A DNA stretch of 64,000 nt from Bog-756 sp963727955 (lineage in GTDB: Bacteria > Actinomycetota > Acidimicrobiia > Acidimicrobiales > RAAP-2), in NCBI GenBank assembly GCA_963727955.1, contig CAVSII010000001.1:434001-498000 (forward strand), in the 5' to 3' direction. Below are positions 9,353-17,531 of the stretch, in pieces. The position numbers and the translations under genes are program-made. Below the pieces are notes generated by a model. That model was given only the letters and a program-made list of their open reading frames with translations. It had not been told where the DNA came from and made no database searches. Position 1 is the first letter of the stretch, and each line of letters begins with the position of its first letter.

Positions 9353-9511
9353 ATGGCCGAGCAGTCGAACGATCCGAACAACCCTCCGGTCGTCCCCCCT
9401 TCTGACGAGATGGTCGACGAGGCGGGACGGGAGTCGTTTCCGGCCAGCGATCCACCTGCCACCTGGTCGGGCGGAGACTCCTGGGTCGAGGAGATCGGGG
9501 ACGCTCCTTAA
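9353..9511 (+). CDS. Small acidic ESFPASDPP-motif protein
   Basis: A 52-residue acidic, Pro-rich protein with 'VDEAGRESFPASDPPATW' in its second half. The core 'ESFPASDPP' recurs in short uncharacterised proteins of many bacteria, which makes this a real gene despite its size. A strong GGGGAGGAG ribosome site lies ten bases upstream of the ATG. No signal peptide, membrane segment or cysteine. Function unknown. Confidence 0.75.
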   Translation: MAEQSNDPNNPPVVPPSDEMVDEAGRESFPASDPPATWSGGDSWVEEIGDAP

Positions 9512-9660
9512 CGGCCCGCACGGATGACAGGCGTCAGCGGGACTCCCGGACATCTGATCGGGAGCACAGGAACACCTGGGCCGAAAGATCCCACCGCTAC
9601 GCTTCGGGGGATGCCGACCGGTGCTCTCCCTGAGGTCGTACGGGGCAGGAGCTCGTAGCC

Positions 9661-10815
9661 ATGAGCACCGTCCTCTTCATCGTCGGCGTGGTCGTGGTCC
9701 TCATTACCGCGGCCAGCGTCCTCTTCACCATCGTGCTGCCCCGGGAGCCGCGGGGATTCGAGCGGTCGATACTGGTCGTCAACCGCGGCGTGCGGCTGGC
9801 ATTTTTGGGCCTGTCCCGACTGGCCCGGACCTTCGAGGCGAAGGACGCAGTGTTGGCCCCGACCGCACCGGTGGTGCTCATCGGCCAGCTGATGTTCTGG
9901 GCCGCCGGCTTCATCCTCGGCTACGGGCTCATGCTCTACGCCACCACCCACCAGCTTGGTTCGGCCTTGGCCCAGGCTGTCGGAGCCGTGTTCACGGTGG
10001 GCACTATCGATGTCAGCGGACCGGCCAACTCGGCGGTCGACATCACCGCCGGCGCCACCTGGGTGGTGATCGTGGCCCTCCAGATCGCCTACCTGCCCGC
10101 CCTCTACGCCGCCTTCAACCGTCGTGAGGCGCTGGTCTCCATGCTCGAGAGCAGGGCGGGTCTGCCGGCGTGGGGTCCCGAGGTGCTCGCCCGTCAGCAA
10201 CTGGTCGGCATCACCGACACCCTTCCCGATTTCTATGCCGCCTGGGAGGCGTGGTCAGCGGACGTGGCCGAAAGTCACACGACCTATCCGGTCATGCTCC
10301 TGTTTCGCTCGCCGGAACCCTGGTTCTCGTGGCTCATCGGTCTGTTGGCGGTCATGGACGGGGCCGCCATGCACCTGGCCCTGGCCCCCAGCACGGCATC
10401 CTCGCAAGCCCGCCTCTGCCTGCGCATGGGATTCACCGCCCTCAACCGCATCGCCAAGTACCTCCGATGGGAGGTCGATCCCGACCCCGATCCCCACGGC
10501 CCCATCACGTTGACCTTCGCCGAGTTCGACCAGGCGGTAACCATGCTCCGGGACATCGGCTTCCCCATGGAGAGGAGCGCCGAGGAGGCCTGGGTCGATT
10601 TCGTGGGGTGGCGGGTCAACTACGAGTCGGTGGCCTACCGGCTGGCGGATCGTCTCACCGCGCCTCCGGCGCCCTGGTCGGGAACACGGCGACATCTCGG
10701 ATCGGGCCCGGTGGCTCCCCGGCGCCCGCCCCAGCGCTCGGCCAGCGCCTTGGCCGCCCGCCGGCCCACCGTGGTGGTGGCGCCCACCGGCCACCGGCGG
10801 GGTGGCTCCTCCTGA
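9661..10815 (+). CDS. Ion-channel-like membrane protein of unknown function
   Basis: A 384-residue protein with hydrophobic segments at about residues 3-25, 77-100 and 120-145, then a long soluble C-terminal part and a basic Pro/Arg-rich tail. Between the second and third segments is 'GSALAQAVGAVFTVGTIDVSG', laid out like the pore helix and selectivity loop of two-transmembrane potassium channels (TVGYGD), but without the Gly-Tyr-Gly. The soluble part is alpha-helical in character. I recognise no named family with confidence; a divergent channel or a channel-derived sensor is possible. Confidence 0.55.
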   Translation: MSTVLFIVGVVVVLITAASVLFTIVLPREPRGFERSILVVNRGVRLAFLGLSRLARTFEAKDAVLAPTAPVVLIGQLMFWAAGFILGYGLMLYATTHQLGSALAQAVGAVFTVGTIDVSGPANSAVDITAGATWVVIVALQIAYLPALYAAFNRREALVSMLESRAGLPAWGPEVLARQQLVGITDTLPDFYAAWEAWSADVAESHTTYPVMLLFRSPEPWFSWLIGLLAVMDGAAMHLALAPSTASSQARLCLRMGFTALNRIAKYLRWEVDPDPDPHGPITLTFAEFDQAVTMLRDIGFPMERSAEEAWVDFVGWRVNYESVAYRLADRLTAPPAPWSGTRRHLGSGPVAPRRPPQRSASALAARRPTVVVAPTGHRRGGSS

Positions 10816-10893
10816 CCTGGGCCGCAGTCATCTGGGACCGTGCGCCCCGGACTGCCCGGAGCATTACCATGAGGGCAAGCGAAGGGAGACTCG

Positions 10894-11289
10894 ATGAGTG
10901 ACCGTCGACAGCTCAAGCAAGAGACCCGCTCGGTGCTCGCCGGACTGGGGGCCAGTGCTGACGAGGTGGCCCGGTCACTCGCTTCAGCCGGCGTCAACGG
11001 CGTCCCCAAAAACAACAGGAGCTGTGCTGTAGCCATATATCTGAACGCACTGATGGGGTCCGACCGCCGCGTGCGTTCGATCAAGGTGGGCCATTGTTCG
11101 CTGTTCATCGAGATGGCCTCGGCCTCGGGAACCCGGCCGGCCGGACGCCTCCAGGTGCAACTGCCCAAACCTGTCCGGCAATTCGTTGCCGCGTTCGACG
11201 CCCACAGCTATCCGGCCGTCACCCGACTGCCGGGCGCTGACGCTGTGTCGTCCTGCGAAGGCCGACAGGCCGGAGCCGTCGGCCCTTAA
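10894..11289 (+). CDS. Conserved hypothetical protein
   Basis: A 131-residue soluble protein starting at an ATG preceded by an AAGGGAG element. It contains 'GVNGVPKNNRSCAVAIYLNALMG' and 'VKVGHCSLFIEM'-like hydrophobic strands (residues about 30-75), suggesting a small alpha/beta fold, with a less ordered C-terminus. No catalytic motif is recognised. It lies at the left edge of the IS-rich island. Confidence 0.6.
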   Translation: MSDRRQLKQETRSVLAGLGASADEVARSLASAGVNGVPKNNRSCAVAIYLNALMGSDRRVRSIKVGHCSLFIEMASASGTRPAGRLQVQLPKPVRQFVAAFDAHSYPAVTRLPGADAVSSCEGRQAGAVGP

Positions 11290-11343
11290 CTTAGTCATTA
11301 TCCCCGGCCGGATCCGAGGTGGCGAAGCGCACCCGTCGCAGGC

Positions 11344-11747
11344 CTCGACATGCTCCGAGACACTGTGGTGGCCGGCTGTCAGGTCAAACAACCGGACCGA
11401 TCCGTCCAGGTAACGAGGCAGTCGTTCGCCACCACCGCCAATGGTCTCGGTGAGCTGGCCGCATGGTTGAGCGATGCTGGCGTCGACACGGTGGCGATGG
11501 AGGCCACTGGCGTCCACGGAAACCGGTCTACAACTGCCTCGAAGGGCTGTTCGACGAGCTGCGGCTCTGTACGGCACAGCACGTGAAGAACGTGCCAGGG
11601 CGCGCAAGACCGACCTCCCGACGCCGAGTGGCTGGTCGATGTCGCAGCCCACGGGATGGTCCGCCCCGCTACCCGCCACCGACCGAGATTCGGGAGCTCC
11701 GCTATGTCACACGCTACAAACGGCCGGTCGGGGACGGTCCTGGTTAG
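11344..11747 (+). pseudogene. IS110-family transposase remnant
   Basis: Fragments of the N-terminal DEDD domain of an IS110-type transposase lie in three frames. Near 11430-11515 one reads 'NGLGELAAWLSDAGVDTVAMEATGV', then in another frame 'KPVYNCLEGLFDELRL' and 'AQHVKNVPGR', then 'DAEWLVDVAAHGMVRP', and finally 'EIRELRYVTRYKR'. The order is that of intact IS110 proteins, but at least two frameshifts break it, the extreme N-terminus is degraded, and the C-terminal half is gone. It ends exactly where the IS1380 element begins, and I find no continuation beyond that element. Confidence 0.75.
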
Positions 11748-13437
11748 CCCCACCTCTTCACACAGCCATTTGAGCTGAGCAGCGCGCATCCGCGAAAAGA
11801 CCCTTCTGGCAGGGAAAACTGATGGTGTCGAAGCCACAGCAATCCCAACCAGAAGGGCACTTCCAAAGTGAACGGTAACAGCACTCGTCGCGTCGTTGTG
11901 GAACCCGGAGGGACGGGGGTTGTGGCCCACGTCGGACTGCACGCTCTCGGCGTCTTCGCCGACCGCTTGGACCTCGGTGATGCACTGTCTTCTCGGATCC
12001 CGTGGAGTGGCAACGGGGTCCCGATCCACGACCGGGGCAAGGTCCTCGTCCAGATGGCGCTCACCTTGGCCGGTGGCGGCGAGAGCTGCCTCGACATCGA
12101 GCACCTGCGCATCGGGGCCGATCTGTTCGGCTCGGTGCCGTCGGACACGACGGTCGCCCGGACCTTCCACGAGATCGACGCGTCCACCCGTTCCGGGATC
12201 ACCAAAGCCATGGCCGAGATGCGCACGGAGGTGTGGTCCCGTTCGTCGCGGACGACGGGCACGACCCCCGTCCTCTTGGATATCGACGCTTCCCTCGTTG
12301 ACATCCACTCCGAGAACAAGGAGCAGACCGCCCCGACGTTCAAGGGCGGGTTCGGATTCCACCCGCTGTTCTGTTTCGCCGATCAGACCGGCGAGACCTT
12401 GGCGGCACTTCTCCGCCCCGGGAACGCCGGTTCCAACACCGTCGCCGATCACATCACCGTCCTCGATGCCGCCGTCGCCCAGCTGCCGAGCGACATCACG
12501 GCTGGACACCACGACGGAGACGCCTCCGATCTCGTGCAACGCGACGTCATCATGCGGGCCGACTCGGCCGGTTGCACCGAGGACTTCTTGGCGGCATGTC
12601 GTGCCCGCAATGTCGGTTTCTACGTGTCGGCCCGATCCAATGCCCAGGTCACCGCCGCCATCTTCGATGCCATTGGGATCGAAGAGGTGTGGCTTCCGGC
12701 CCTCGCCCAGGACGGTGAGGCGAAGGAAGGAGCAGCGGTGGCCGAACTCACCTCGCTGATCGATGGGAAGAAACTCCCCACCGGCACCCGGCTGATCATC
12801 CGACGCGAACCCCTCCACCCCGGGGCCCAGCGCAGCCTGTTCCCGAGCCTCGACTACCGCTACTGGGGCTTCTACACCGACCAGGACGGTGACCCGAGAG
12901 ACCTGGACGTCACGATGCGGGCCCATGCCCACGTCGAGTCCCATATCCAGCGGTTGAAGGACTCGGGCCTCTGCCGGTTCCCGTTCGCCAGCTTCGAGGC
13001 CAACTCCAACTGGTTGATGACCGTCGCCCTGGCCGCCGATCTCGTCCGCTGGTTCCAACTCCTCTGCTTCGACGGCAGTTGGAGAGATGCGAGGCCGAAG
13101 GCACTTCGCTGGGGCATCTTCCATGTTCCAGGACGACTCGTCCACCGGGCACGTCAGCACGTCGTGCGCATCATCGATGGCTGGCCGACCACCCAAGTGC
13201 TGCTCGATGCGTACCAACGCATCGACCTCATCACCTGACGACGACCAACACCCCGTGAGGCGGAACCAGGTTGACGACACGCGCCCGGAAGCAGGTGTCT
13301 GGTGACTTCCGACCCCACCAAATGAACCGATGGTCGGCGAACTCACGTCCAGCGAGTCACCATGACCGGATCGCCCGTTCAGCCACCCAGAAAGACGGCG
13401 TCAGGTCATCCGCGAATGGATCCGTGAAGAGGCGGGG
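11748..13437 (+). mobile_element. IS1380-family insertion sequence, intact
   Basis: A 1,690-base element bounded by inverted repeats: CCCCACCTCTTCAC at the left end and, inverted, CCCCGCCTCTTCAC at the right (one mismatch). The flanks read TTAG on the left and CTAG on the right, so a four-base target duplication is imperfect by one base. A nine-base perfect inverted repeat (CCCTTCTGG at 11801, CCAGAAGGG at 11849) lies ahead of the transposase and could limit read-through expression. The single gene inside is full length. Confidence 0.85.
11868..13238 (+). CDS. IS1380-family transposase
   Basis: A 456-residue DDE transposase of the IS1380 type. The N-terminal part ('LALTLAGGGESCLDIEHLR') and the catalytic core are continuous: 'VLLDIDASLVDIHSENK' carries the first acidic residue, 'HHDGDASDLVQRDV' the middle part, and 'MRAHAHVESHIQRLKDSGLCRFPF' the last acidic region. 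It starts at a GTG with an AGAAGGG element upstream. No stop or shift is visible, so it may be active. Confidence 0.92.
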   Translation: MNGNSTRRVVVEPGGTGVVAHVGLHALGVFADRLDLGDALSSRIPWSGNGVPIHDRGKVLVQMALTLAGGGESCLDIEHLRIGADLFGSVPSDTTVARTFHEIDASTRSGITKAMAEMRTEVWSRSSRTTGTTPVLLDIDASLVDIHSENKEQTAPTFKGGFGFHPLFCFADQTGETLAALLRPGNAGSNTVADHITVLDAAVAQLPSDITAGHHDGDASDLVQRDVIMRADSAGCTEDFLAACRARNVGFYVSARSNAQVTAAIFDAIGIEEVWLPALAQDGEAKEGAAVAELTSLIDGKKLPTGTRLIIRREPLHPGAQRSLFPSLDYRYWGFYTDQDGDPRDLDVTMRAHAHVESHIQRLKDSGLCRFPFASFEANSNWLMTVALAADLVRWFQLLCFDGSWRDARPKALRWGIFHVPGRLVHRARQHVVRIIDGWPTTQVLLDAYQRIDLIT

Positions 13438-13441
13438 CTAG

Positions 13442-13912
13442 ACAGTCGAGGGCCGTCCAGTGATGCCCAATTGTGACCATGGCGCTTTCTGCTGTTAGCC
13501 CGACATGCTGGAGTTGGAACGAAGAGTGGCGACCAAGCGGGAAATATGGAACCGCTGAGTCAAATGGGGCAGGAGAAGATTCAGAATCCATCGGAACTCG
13601 TCGAGATCGTCAATGATTTCTACCGACGACTGGCGGCTCTCGAATTCGCCGCAAAAATGACACGGCAATATCAATCGAGATTGTCAACCGCTCGGTGACG
13701 GACGGGTGGCAGGTGCATTCGGGCGCTCTGGGCCAGGTCCCATTTCGCTGTGCACTTGCATTTAAAGTCAGTTTGATCGGATAGAATCCAACGGTCCTCG
13801 TCCTAGCGATTGACGAGAGTTAGATATCGCAGACCGCGATAGCGGTGGGCGTCCCTGGCCGAGCATTCTCCGTAGCAGCCGGGGGATCAACCACTGGCAG
13901 TGCGCCGCCGCT
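13442..13912. other. AT-richer intergenic stretch with one possible small ORF
   Basis: This stretch has clearly lower GC than the rest of the window. Apart from the possible 50-codon ORF at 13546 it contains no gene I can support. A TAGAAT hexamer near 13781 could be a -10 element for the downstream membrane-protein gene, but no good -35 partner is seen. Confidence 0.5.
13546..13698 (+). CDS. Possible small ORF, 50 residues
   Basis: ATG-started 50-codon frame encoding a helical, charged peptide (begins MEPLSQMGQEKIQN, ends YQSRLSTAR). It has no recognised homologue and only a weak GCGGGAAA element upstream. It lies in low-GC DNA beside the IS element and may be a remnant or chance ORF. Confidence 0.25.
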   Translation: MEPLSQMGQEKIQNPSELVEIVNDFYRRLAALEFAAKMTRQYQSRLSTAR

Positions 13913-15535
13913 GTGTCAAACTCTCAAGCGGTGGCGAACCGCAAGCGAAAGAATATGAGTTTCGGTGACAGGGCGTTCGAGCGCCTCGGGCGTCGAATCT
14001 GGCCTATAGGAATTTCGGTTCTTTTCATCCTGCTGGGGTCTCTATACATTTTTCAGTGGGGATCAGTGGTTGAACATATTCCGAAGCTATGGCTCTCGCC
14101 CCAAGATTTTTGGATCACCTATTTTAATTCGAGCCAGCTAGTTCACGGCCACTTCGGCGCCATCTACAAAGCCAACGTGAAATTCGTGGAGTTCCCGGGG
14201 ATTCTGGTCGCTCTGGCGCCACTCGGGGCCTTGAGCGGTGCATTTCACACTTCTGCCTTCGAGCTCACAAAGTCCGGTGTTGTGCCTGCGCCGGGCTTTG
14301 TTGTGCATGTGCGCGGCCTAAACGTTCCTTTTCTGAATGCACAGTCGATCCGTGACGGAAAGAACTTGTACGTCTTGCAGCCGCAGTGGACAATAGCTGC
14401 GGACCTTTACGCCTTAGTACTGTCCTGCACAGCGCTGTTTGCGTGCGATGCGCTTGCCGAACGGCTACGGGTTCCGAATAATCGTCGGACGGTCTTGTGT
14501 GTGGCCGAGGTCGTGTTGCTCTGGAATGTGACCGTGCTCTGGGGACATCCCGAAGATGCCGTCGCTGTCGCTTTGGCTGTGTACGCCCTCATCTTCGCTC
14601 TGGACCGGCGGTTTGTCGGCGCAGGCTGGCTTTTTGGCGCGGCTCTGGCATTTCAGCCATTGGTCCTTCTGATGCTGCCCGTACTCTTGGCTATTGCCTG
14701 GCGCCGATACGTAGTCGGCATGATCATCCGGACCGTACTCCCGACGGCGGTGCTGATTGCCGCGCCACTCGCCTCCAACTTCGGCGCCACGGTTCACTCA
14801 TTGGTCGACCAACCGAGTCCGCCAGGCGTGAATCACGTGACGCCATGGACCGCCTTGTCGCCCAATCTCGGGGGTGGACTAGTCGCCGCTGGTCCCATTC
14901 GGTTGTTGGGTCTCCTCATCGCCATCGCGCTCGGATTCTGGGTGTACCGGCACTGGCTCGAGCGCCCCGAACTCTTGGCCTGGTCATGTGCCGTGGCCCT
15001 AGCGCTACGTTCGTACACGGAATCGGTGATGACTCCGTACTACGCATGGGCGGCACTGGCCGTGGGAGTGGCGGTGGCGGCCCGATGCAGCGCTCGACGG
15101 TTCGGCATCGCAGTCGGGCTGGCTGTGGCCACCACGGTTATGGCGCAATGGATAATCCCCTGGTTCCCGTGGTGGGCTATTCAGGTGACGGGTCTAACCG
15201 CCTTGCTCGCTGTCACATATGCACCGGCATCACTACAAGTGGCCCGTGCGACGTCGGCGCCGGCGCGGAAGCGTGTGCTCGTAGGCGCACAACAGAACCG
15301 AGAATCAGGCAGCGACAAACAACGGTCTGAGAGGGGTGCCGTCACCAAGCCGTCTGGTTCCAAGACCGCCAACACGCGTGCCCCGGCGCAAGCTCAGTCC
15401 TCCTCTGCGGCAATTCGAGCGATGCAGAAGGCGGCCAAGAACGAGAAGGCGAAGCCGAAGACGGTCGCCGACACCAGGAAATCCCCGAATACCAAGACCA
15501 CTCCTAAACAAAAAGGACCACCAACGCAGAATTGA
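13913..15535 (+). CDS. Polytopic membrane protein, glycosyltransferase-like ('GHPED' family)
   Basis: A 540-residue membrane protein with about ten hydrophobic segments and a strongly basic, Lys/Ala/Pro-rich cytoplasmic tail from about residue 455. The core contains 'VTVLWGHPEDAVAVALAVYAL' and 'GAGWLFGAALAFQPLVLLMLP', closely matching the protein encoded at 17532-19724. The layout resembles integral-membrane C-type glycosyltransferases that use polyprenyl sugars, but the catalytic acidic motif is not identified. Base composition and codon use are more AT-rich than neighbours, especially in the first 600 bases, suggesting acquisition. GTG 13913 or ATG 13955 could start it. Confidence 0.65.
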   Translation: MSNSQAVANRKRKNMSFGDRAFERLGRRIWPIGISVLFILLGSLYIFQWGSVVEHIPKLWLSPQDFWITYFNSSQLVHGHFGAIYKANVKFVEFPGILVALAPLGALSGAFHTSAFELTKSGVVPAPGFVVHVRGLNVPFLNAQSIRDGKNLYVLQPQWTIAADLYALVLSCTALFACDALAERLRVPNNRRTVLCVAEVVLLWNVTVLWGHPEDAVAVALAVYALIFALDRRFVGAGWLFGAALAFQPLVLLMLPVLLAIAWRRYVVGMIIRTVLPTAVLIAAPLASNFGATVHSLVDQPSPPGVNHVTPWTALSPNLGGGLVAAGPIRLLGLLIAIALGFWVYRHWLERPELLAWSCAVALALRSYTESVMTPYYAWAALAVGVAVAARCSARRFGIAVGLAVATTVMAQWIIPWFPWWAIQVTGLTALLAVTYAPASLQVARATSAPARKRVLVGAQQNRESGSDKQRSERGAVTKPSGSKTANTRAPAQAQSSSAAIRAMQKAAKNEKAKPKTVADTRKSPNTKTTPKQKGPPTQN

Positions 15536-15696
15536 GGCCTGGCAGCGGACGGCGTTCAGATTGCTCAATAGGTCCCTGGTTCCGGGCCATGCAAGGTTCG
15601 CGAGCAGGGGAGTTGCCAGACCGTTAGACCCCGCTGAATTCCGAATAGCCAGCCAACATCGACTGTCAGGACAAATCCCAAGCGGCTCTTCCGGTT

Positions 15697-16994
15697 TCAG
15701 TGGGGACCAGCTGATCCGATCCGCGGCGGGCGGATCGTCGTGGGCCACGTGACGCCGCCGGCGTTGAGCAGCACTCGCAGTCGGTAGTGATCGAAGTTGG
15801 CGAAGCCCCGTCCGGCTCGCTTGACCTGCTTGGCGCAGAAGTTGAGACCCTCCGTGGGACCGTTCGACGCTCCGGTGCGGTGGTGATTCAGGATCTCCTC
15901 TCGCCAACGGGCAAGAGTGCGGCCCATCGTTCGGATCTCGGGCACGTCGTCGGCAGCGCAGGCAGCGATGGCGTTGTCGAGCAGCACGGCTGCGGCCTCG
16001 GGGTCGGGCTCCAAGTAGACGGTCCGCACTGCTTCTTTGGCCAACCAGGCACCCAGTACCTCGTCGTAGGGATCGCCAAGGCGGAGAGCGGCCATGAGCT
16101 TCTCCCGCCCTTTGTCGTCGAGTCGCTCCTCTCCTTTGACGAGGAGCTTCCTGATCCGGAAGAGCGGATCCTGCTTGCGTCCGCGATGGCCCATGGTCTC
16201 GTTCTGGACTCGCCGGCGGACCTGGTCGAGCATCCGGTTGGCCACACGGGTCACATGGAACGGATCAGCCACTCGGGTGGCGTGGGCCAGGTGGGGCACC
16301 AGCCCGGCCCGGTAGGTGTCAGTGAGGTCGAGTGCGACCACCCCACTCCACGGCGCCAGCTCTGGGGGCGATGGGCCGTCCATCGTCGCAGCTTGGCAGC
16401 GCTTTTCCCTTCAAACAGGTCGATCACCTTCCGGCGGTCCAGGTCGACCAGGACAGTGGCGTAGACGGTCGTGTGCTCCCGGGTGGCGGCCAGGTAGCTG
16501 TGTTCATCAACGCCCATGGCCCGCACCGGACCGACACGGCGGCGGTCGTCGACCAGCGGGCTCCCGTGGTGCCTGACGGCCGACCAGGCGGTGTCCCAGC
16601 TGACCCCGTACTCACCGGCCACCGAGGCCACCGATCGGCACAGCTGGCCGACCTGGCGAGTGACCTCGGCCCCGGCCCGAACGGTGAGGATCTGCCGTGA
16701 AGCGACACCGGGGAGCTTCTCGGTCCAGGTCTTCCTCACACACCCGGTGGTCCGACACCGCCACCGGCGCTTTTTGAACACGAGCCGGCAGGCCCGACCG
16801 CTGATGTGCAGGTCCCGCAGGTGGACCACGACTCGGTCCTGGGCCTGGGCCCGCCGGCGACACGAGGGACAGGTCGCCTTGACCCTCGTGGACTCCACGG
16901 TGACCACCAGTTCACCGGGTACTTCCTCCACGTCGAGCACCACCACACCGGGTAGTCCCAGCATCTTCTCGGCCAGACCGATACGTTCCGTCAT
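15697..16994 (-). pseudogene. ISL3-family transposase with a frameshift
   Basis: The N-terminal half (16994 to about 16345) carries the zinc-finger region 'CPSCRRRAQAQDRVVVHLRDLH' of ISL3 proteins and 'MGVDEHSYLA' with the first catalytic Asp. The C-terminal half continues in another frame ('VVALDLTDTYRAGLVPHL', 'VADPFHVTRVANRMLDQVRRR', 'GASNGPTEGLNFCAKQVKRAG' with the last catalytic Glu). The two join at a G4 run (plus-strand CCCC at 16341-16344); one extra G would restore a single frame of about 430 residues. Either a deletion, a sequencing error or, less likely, programmed -1 frameshifting. Confidence 0.85.
16341..16344 (-). other. Frameshift site in ISL3 transposase
   Basis: Homopolymer CCCC (GGGG on the coding strand) where the reading frame changes by one base between the two halves of the transposase. 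Confidence 0.7.
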
Positions 16995-17151
16995 TGCCAG
17001 GGGCCTCCTCGTGCTTGCCGTCAGACAGCAATCACGATGTCGGGGCCCCTGGCCCCATGGGTGGATGCTCGGTCAGCTCAGTCCCTGGTCAATTCCCCAC
17101 TCATTCCGGAAGAGCCGTTTGAACGAGTCGTGGTGGCCGATCCGTCGGATC

Positions 17152-17529
17152 TCAGCCTGTCGTCGTGGATGCCGCCCGTGGGTTGGTCACCAGGCCCAGC
17201 TGTTTGCACGTCGTGAAGAGGTCGGCTGCAGCGGCACTGATGGCGGCCGTGTCGTGGGACGTGACAGCCGAGGCGAGGCGTTCACCGACCGAGCGCAGGT
17301 GGGCACTGTCGGCCCCTCGGGCGTATCGGGCCATGGTGGCGAACTCGCTGAATTGCGTCGGGCTGTCGTGCCAGGCCCGTGCGTAGTTGCACGGCGTCAC
17401 ATTGAGTGATCCTGGGGGTGGACCTGTCGTCGACGATCTTCCGGTGCTGGAGGAGCACCCACCCAGCAGCGCCACGACCACCAGCACCCCCAGTGCGAGG
17501 TTCCGTGGCGCAGAGGAACGGATGGGCAC
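17152..17529 (-). CDS. Small lipoprotein of unknown function
   Basis: A 125-residue lipoprotein: a signal peptide of about 24 residues ends in the lipobox LLGGC, followed by a Ser/Thr/Pro-rich linker and a compact helical domain with two Cys ('PCNYARAWHDSP', 'LFTTCKQLGL') that could form a disulfide. The GTG start lies two bases after the stop of the upstream 730-residue membrane protein, so the two are translationally coupled and may act together at the cell surface. No named family. Confidence 0.7.
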   Translation of the reverse strand: MPIRSSAPRNLALGVLVVVALLGGCSSSTGRSSTTGPPPGSLNVTPCNYARAWHDSPTQFSEFATMARYARGADSAHLRSVGERLASAVTSHDTAAISAAAADLFTTCKQLGLVTNPRAASTTTG

Positions 17530-17531
17530 TG

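Larger units (their letters stand above)
15684..17116 (-). mobile_element. ISL3-family insertion sequence
   Basis: A 1,433-base element with terminal inverted repeats GGCTCTTCCGG-NNNN-AGTGGGGA at both ends (left 15684-15706, right 17094-17116), identical apart from four inner bases. The transposase runs right to left and its stop codon lies inside the left repeat. No eight-base target duplication is evident. The transposase is broken by a frameshift, so this copy is probably unable to move unaided. Confidence 0.85.

Noticed and set aside
11379..13346. Open frame of 655 codons on the minus strand
   Set aside because: Antisense to the intact IS1380 transposase and across its ends; composition is that of a shadow frame.
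16341..16344. Programmed -1 frameshift in the ISL3 transposase
   Set aside because: The GGGG run is not a good slippery heptamer, no downstream stem is evident, and ISL3 elements normally use one frame, so deletion or sequencing error is simpler.
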